DNA from: M55B111 sp964614065
GTDB lineage: Bacteria; Bipolaricaulota; Bipolaricaulia; M55B111
Direction of reading: 5' to 3'
NCBI GenBank assembly: GCA_964614065.1
Contig: CAZTJJ010000028.1
Coordinates: 1 to 17,090 of the forward strand
Length of the DNA: 17,090 nt
Shown: positions 14,357-17,090 of the stretch, one piece after another
Numbering within the stretch: position 1 is the stretch's first letter
Layout of the letters: each line of letters begins with the position of its first letter
Program-made: the position numbers and the translations under genes
Notes under the pieces: model-generated
The model's database searches: none
Seen by the model: the letters and a program-made list of their open reading frames with translations, nothing else
What the model was told of the DNA's origin: nothing

Positions 14357-14409
14357 TTTATGATGGACCAATATTCTCGAATCATTTGTTAGAATCGCTC
14401 AATTTGGGT
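14357..14409. repeat. 53-bp imperfect direct repeat, right copy
   Basis: Partner of 10600-10652 in the same orientation, about 3.76 kb away, so the two copies bracket the GH130-GT4 operon. The stem is ATTCT/AGAAT with a 13-nt loop. Weaker resemblance continues leftward (GCAACT at 14307 and AGTTGA at 14319, compared with 10543 and 10551). Confidence 0.65.
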
Positions 14410-14494
14410 CAGAGTTATCAAGAACGACACCACAAAACTTTGTTCTCCTACCCCCGTGGTTGCTAATCCCCTAGAGTGTTCCAGCTTGGGCATA

Positions 14495-14523
14495 TTGATA
14501 TTTAAGTAGCAAAAGTTTATATT
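14495..14523 (+). promoter_or_regulatory. Promoter of the NIF3-family/zinc-ribbon/TPM operon
   Basis: TTGATA (14495-14500), a 17-nt spacer and TATATT (14518-14523); both boxes match the consensus at five of six positions. The predicted transcript start, about 14530, lies only 4 to 13 bases before the possible start codons of the first gene, so the mRNA would be leaderless or nearly so. Confidence 0.6.
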
Positions 14524-14533
14524 ATCTCTCGAG

Positions 14534-15646
14534 GTGATTTTACTGGTTACCTATGAAGCCATACAAGATTTCCTTAATCATATTGCCCCACCTTATCTAG
14601 AAGAAGAATGGGATAATTCGGGGATACAGGTCAAGCATAATCGAAAGAAGCTCAACACGCTACTAATTGGGTTAGACCCTACACTTGACTTTGTTCAGAA
14701 GGGGGTTCAAGTTAAGGCAGACCTACTAATTTCACATCATCCTCTCTTTTTCAACCCGCTTAAAAGCATCGACACAAACTCTTTACCCGGTAAGAAACTG
14801 AGCAACTTAATTAATAACAAAATTGGTCTTATATCTATACACACCCCATTTGATCTAGCGGAAAACGGCTTATCACAAGCTTTAGCCGAGAGATTAAACC
14901 TCGAATCCATTAAAACGTTAAAACCGGTCACCACCGCTAGATTAATTAGGTTGGTGATATTCGTACCCAGATCCTACGAGGATGAAGTTGTAAATGCCTT
15001 GCTCGACGTAGGCCTGGGTAGGATTGGAGACTACAAAAACGGCTACTACAGGTCAGACTCCGAAGGATTCTTCGAGCCACTGCCTTCCGCCAATCCCAAG
15101 GTGGATATTGCGGAGAAAAGAAGTCCTGCACCGGAAAGACGCTTAGAGTTCCTCATGAAGCCTCAGTTGAAAGACAAGGCGATACCAAAGTTATTAGAGG
15201 TTCATCCTTATGAAGAACCAGCATACACGTTTGAAGAGACTGAACGGATCGACCAAAGTGTTGGTCTGGGCAGAATTGGCAAATTAAACCAGGCCCTGAC
15301 ATACAACCAGGTAGTAGAGATGGTAGGTAATTCCCTGGAGGTTGAAAATAAAGATATAATTACAACAGGCAATCCTCGCAACCTAGTTAAAACCATCGCC
15401 GTATCGCCTGGCGCTGGTGGAGAGGCAGTAAGGCCTACCCTAAGAGCAGGCGTTGACTTATTGGTTACGGGCGAACTGGATTACCACGAACGATTAGAAG
15501 CAAGCGAAAAAGGGTTGCCGGTTATAGAAGTCGGCCATTACAATTCCGAGAAGATCTTTAGTCCCTGGTTAAGTCAACTATTGGGAGAGAAATTCTCCAA
15601 ATCAGAATTGAAAGTTTACGAATATTCAGGAGGAGAGACGAGTTGA
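14534..15646 (+). CDS. NIF3/YqfO-family dinuclear-metal-binding protein
   Basis: Hexameric metal-binding protein of the NIF3 (DUF34) superfamily; some relatives act as GTP cyclohydrolase I type 2-like enzymes, but the general role is unsettled. The N-terminal part has EEWDNSGIQV, LISHHPLFF (H68, H69) and IHTPFDLAENG (D107). The C-terminal part has VTGELDYHERLEA and GHYNSE (H335, E339), completing the two-metal site. Between them (about 137-237) sits the PII/CutA1-like insert of YqfO-type proteins, with HPYEEPAY at its end; the 370-residue length fits this long form. The start is odd: GTG at 14534 lies inside the GAGGTGA ribosome-binding-like sequence (14531-14537). A CTG at 14543, five bases after it, would give the usual M-V-T-x-x-x-I N-terminus. 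First gene of a three-gene operon; its stop overlaps the next start. Confidence 0.92.
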   Translation: MILLVTYEAIQDFLNHIAPPYLEEEWDNSGIQVKHNRKKLNTLLIGLDPTLDFVQKGVQVKADLLISHHPLFFNPLKSIDTNSLPGKKLSNLINNKIGLISIHTPFDLAENGLSQALAERLNLESIKTLKPVTTARLIRLVIFVPRSYEDEVVNALLDVGLGRIGDYKNGYYRSDSEGFFEPLPSANPKVDIAEKRSPAPERRLEFLMKPQLKDKAIPKLLEVHPYEEPAYTFEETERIDQSVGLGRIGKLNQALTYNQVVEMVGNSLEVENKDIITTGNPRNLVKTIAVSPGAGGEAVRPTLRAGVDLLVTGELDYHERLEASEKGLPVIEVGHYNSEKIFSPWLSQLLGEKFSKSELKVYEYSGGETS

Positions 15647-16344
15647 ATGAAAACGTAAAAAAGCTACTCGATTTACAAGAAGCCGATCGAATAATCAGAG
15701 AGAAAAGCAATCAGGTCGAGAGCATCGAGAGGAGACAACAAAGCCTTAATGAAAAAATTGAGTCAATTAAAAGCAACGAAAAGCAACGAAAAGAAGAATT
15801 TGCACAACTTCAACAAGAAAGCGAAGTAAAGAACGACCGCGCAGACGAACTCCAAGACCAAATAAGAAAATACGAAAAGAGATTAGACGAGGGAATCATC
15901 AGTTTTAAAGAAACAGAAGCTCTAAAGGAAAAAATCGAGCATACTACAAACAGGCTAGAAGAATTGGAAGACGAAGCGATAGATATAATGATGGAAATTG
16001 ACAAGCTTAAGCAAAAACGATCCAAAGAAAAATCCAAATCCGCCAACGAAATAGATAAAATTGAGTCAAATATAGAAGATTTAGAACGTGAAAAAGAACA
16101 ACTTACATCCGAAATAGAGGAGAAGTCGAAAGACCGCGAGTCGATTGAGGAAAAAATCCCTGACAGACTAATAAACCAGTACAACAGGTTAAAAGCCACC
16201 ACACATCAACCCGTTGTCCAAATCAGAAATGGCGTTTGTCAGGGCTGCCAGATGTCCGTCAGCAAAAATACCATTAAACAAGCCCGAAGTGACCAAGGCA
16301 TAGCTACCTGTGAAAACTGTTCGAGAATTTTATACATACGATAA
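15643..16344 (+). CDS. Coiled-coil C4-type zinc-ribbon protein (DUF164 / zf-RING_7)
   Basis: Cytoplasmic protein of 233 residues. A long helical coiled coil (about 5-185, rich in E, K, Q, with almost no proline) is followed by a zinc ribbon with C199-x2-C202 and C223-x2-C226, in the family pattern NGVCQGCQMSVS...CENCSRILY. Relatives are found next to NIF3 genes in many bacteria, and proposed roles include binding nucleic acid or secretion chaperones; the exact role is not established. Start TTG at 15643 overlaps the TGA of the NIF3-like gene (TTGA) and is preceded by AGGAGG; the nearby ATG at 15647 is out of frame. A tandem 10-bp repeat AAAAGCAACG (15771-15790) lies in the coiled-coil region. 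Confidence 0.88.
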   Translation: MNENVKKLLDLQEADRIIREKSNQVESIERRQQSLNEKIESIKSNEKQRKEEFAQLQQESEVKNDRADELQDQIRKYEKRLDEGIISFKETEALKEKIEHTTNRLEELEDEAIDIMMEIDKLKQKRSKEKSKSANEIDKIESNIEDLEREKEQLTSEIEEKSKDRESIEEKIPDRLINQYNRLKATTHQPVVQIRNGVCQGCQMSVSKNTIKQARSDQGIATCENCSRILYIR

Positions 16345-17059
16345 CGCCTTTCATGTACTCATCCTACTCGTCCTTGTTCTTACAGCTGCCGCTCTATCAA
16401 TTCCCGAAGTCTCAGGCAAAACACTGCCAAGGAAAATTGGGCGGATCAATGATTACGCAAACGTGCTCGGGGTAGGAGACCACAAAAAACTAGAAAATAA
16501 ACTCCTTCAACTACACTCACAAGGAAAAGGGCTAACCATACTAATTTCACTTCGAGATCCATACTCCAATTCCAACCAGTTTGGCTTCGAGGTTAGTAGA
16601 AAATGGAACATATATCAAAACCCAGCGGAAAGCTTGTTCGTTTTTATTCGAGAGGAGCAGGGTTGGGTAGTAAGTTTCTCCTTTTCTCCTCCCTTAGTAA
16701 ATATTTTTTCAAATAACCAGGATTACAGAAGTTTTCAAGAGAAAATCAAAGAGAAGACCCACGCCGGTGATATTAGAAAAGCGGTACTGGAAAGCGTCAA
16801 CAGAATATATTCTTTGCAATTTCCTTCCGATCAGGACAAATCTACCTCAGAAGAAAAAAAATCAACTAACAAATTAATTTTCTACGTACTTGGCGGCATT
16901 CTATTGTTCATTCTCCTGTTGTTACTTATAGTGAGAGAGGCAAGAATGAGGTGCCCCAGATGCGGAGCCAGAATGAAAGTCAACGTATTTAATTCAGAAT
17001 TCGGTGAAAAACAACGAGAGAAATACTGCCCCAGATGCGGTTATTATGAGCGGGGTTGA
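16310..17059 (+). CDS. TPM-domain membrane protein with C-terminal zinc ribbon
   Basis: 249-residue envelope protein. A signal or anchor helix (about 13-30) precedes a TPM (DUF477) domain at about 43-170, recognisable by INDYANVLG, GLTILISLRDPYS, VFIREEQGW and the helical DIRKAVLESVNRIY. A second membrane helix (189-208) is followed by a cytoplasmic zinc ribbon with C215-x2-C218 and C240-x2-C243 in CPRCGARM and CPRCGYY. TPM domains occur in Psb32/TLP18.3- and YgcG-like proteins, some with phosphatase activity, others linked to membrane-protein repair; the function here is unknown. Start GTG at 16310 overlaps the zinc-ribbon gene by 35 bp and lacks a ribosome-binding site; no other standard start exists before the first helix, so translation may depend on coupling. 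Confidence 0.85.
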   Translation: MKTVREFYTYDNAFHVLILLVLVLTAAALSIPEVSGKTLPRKIGRINDYANVLGVGDHKKLENKLLQLHSQGKGLTILISLRDPYSNSNQFGFEVSRKWNIYQNPAESLFVFIREEQGWVVSFSFSPPLVNIFSNNQDYRSFQEKIKEKTHAGDIRKAVLESVNRIYSLQFPSDQDKSTSEEKKSTNKLIFYVLGGILLFILLLLLIVREARMRCPRCGARMKVNVFNSEFGEKQREKYCPRCGYYERG

Positions 17060-17090
17060 GCGAAACAACATGTGCCGGGAAATCGGGCGG

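Larger units (their letters stand above)
14042..14533. other. 492-bp divergent intergenic region (GH130 / NIF3-like)
   Basis: The longest non-coding stretch in the window. It contains the GH130 ribosome-binding site, an interrupted inverted repeat (14209-14331), the right copy of the 53-bp direct repeat (14357-14409) and the promoter of the NIF3-family gene (14495-14523). I could not find a convincing minus-strand promoter for GH130; TTGCCA followed 18 nt later by TTATTG is the best and is poor. The short plus-strand frame at 13974-14189 overlaps GH130 and has no features of a gene. Confidence 0.6.

Noticed and set aside
15810..16202. Serine-rich 130-codon open frame on the minus strand
   Set aside because: It is the antisense of the Glu/Lys-rich coiled coil of the zinc-ribbon protein; the serine and isoleucine bias is a by-product.

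Overview
This is a bacterial chromosomal segment, roughly low-to-mid 40s % GC by eye, densely packed with short operons on both strands. An exact run of 100 Ns (9667-9766) marks a scaffold gap, so it comes from a draft or metagenome-derived assembly. No rRNA, tRNA, CRISPR array, transposase or phage gene is visible. GTG and TTG starts, a split transketolase, a LysO-type exporter, a DUF6790-like membrane protein, PKD and fibronectin surface proteins and a GH130/GT4 pair suggest an uncultured, probably anaerobic bacterial lineage. The sequence alone does not fix the phylum.

Layout, left to right. (1) 30-908 (-): YegS/DagK-type lipid kinase. It is divergent from an HU-family nucleoid protein (1248-1574, +), which has a good promoter and ends at a 20-bp bidirectional terminator (1668-1714). 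(2) 1771-3328 (-): LysO-type amino-acid exporter followed by a small DUF6790-like membrane protein with its own promoter. (3) 3623-5442 (+): split transketolase in the order C-terminal half, then N-terminal half, overlapping by ATGA. A GC-rich palindrome and a small hairpin lie in front of it. (4) 5547-6815 (-): lipoprotein with three PKD domains and a DUF4352-like tail. (5) 7054-8716 (-): operon of an RsuA/RluB-type pseudouridine synthase, a DUF2007 protein and protein-L-isoaspartate methyltransferase. (6) 8913-10292 (-): secreted, C-terminally anchored fibronectin type III protein. It has an excellent promoter, a structured terminator, two repeats identical at DNA level and the assembly gap. 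(7) 10660-14041 (-): GH130 glycoside phosphorylase/hydrolase followed by a large GT4 glycosyltransferase fused to a C-terminal alpha-helical, six-hairpin-like domain. (8) 14534-17059 (+): NIF3/YqfO-family metal protein, coiled-coil C4 zinc-ribbon protein and TPM-domain membrane protein with a C-terminal zinc ribbon.

How the parts may work together. The split transketolase supplies pentose-phosphate interconversion. GH130 plus GT4 form a two-gene carbohydrate module that probably acts on mannose-containing glycans. The PKD and FnIII proteins are cell-surface components. The RsuA-like/DUF2007/Pcm and NIF3/zinc-ribbon/TPM clusters are housekeeping. The most unusual non-coding signal is a ~53-bp imperfect direct repeat (10600-10652 and 14357-14409, about 43 of 53 identical, with a compensatory stem change) that brackets the GH130-GT4 cassette. 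A 123-bp inverted repeat (14209-14331) lies just inside the right copy. Start-codon choices were made by ribosome-binding-site position and family N-termini, and each gene entry says where this differs from the longest reading frame.
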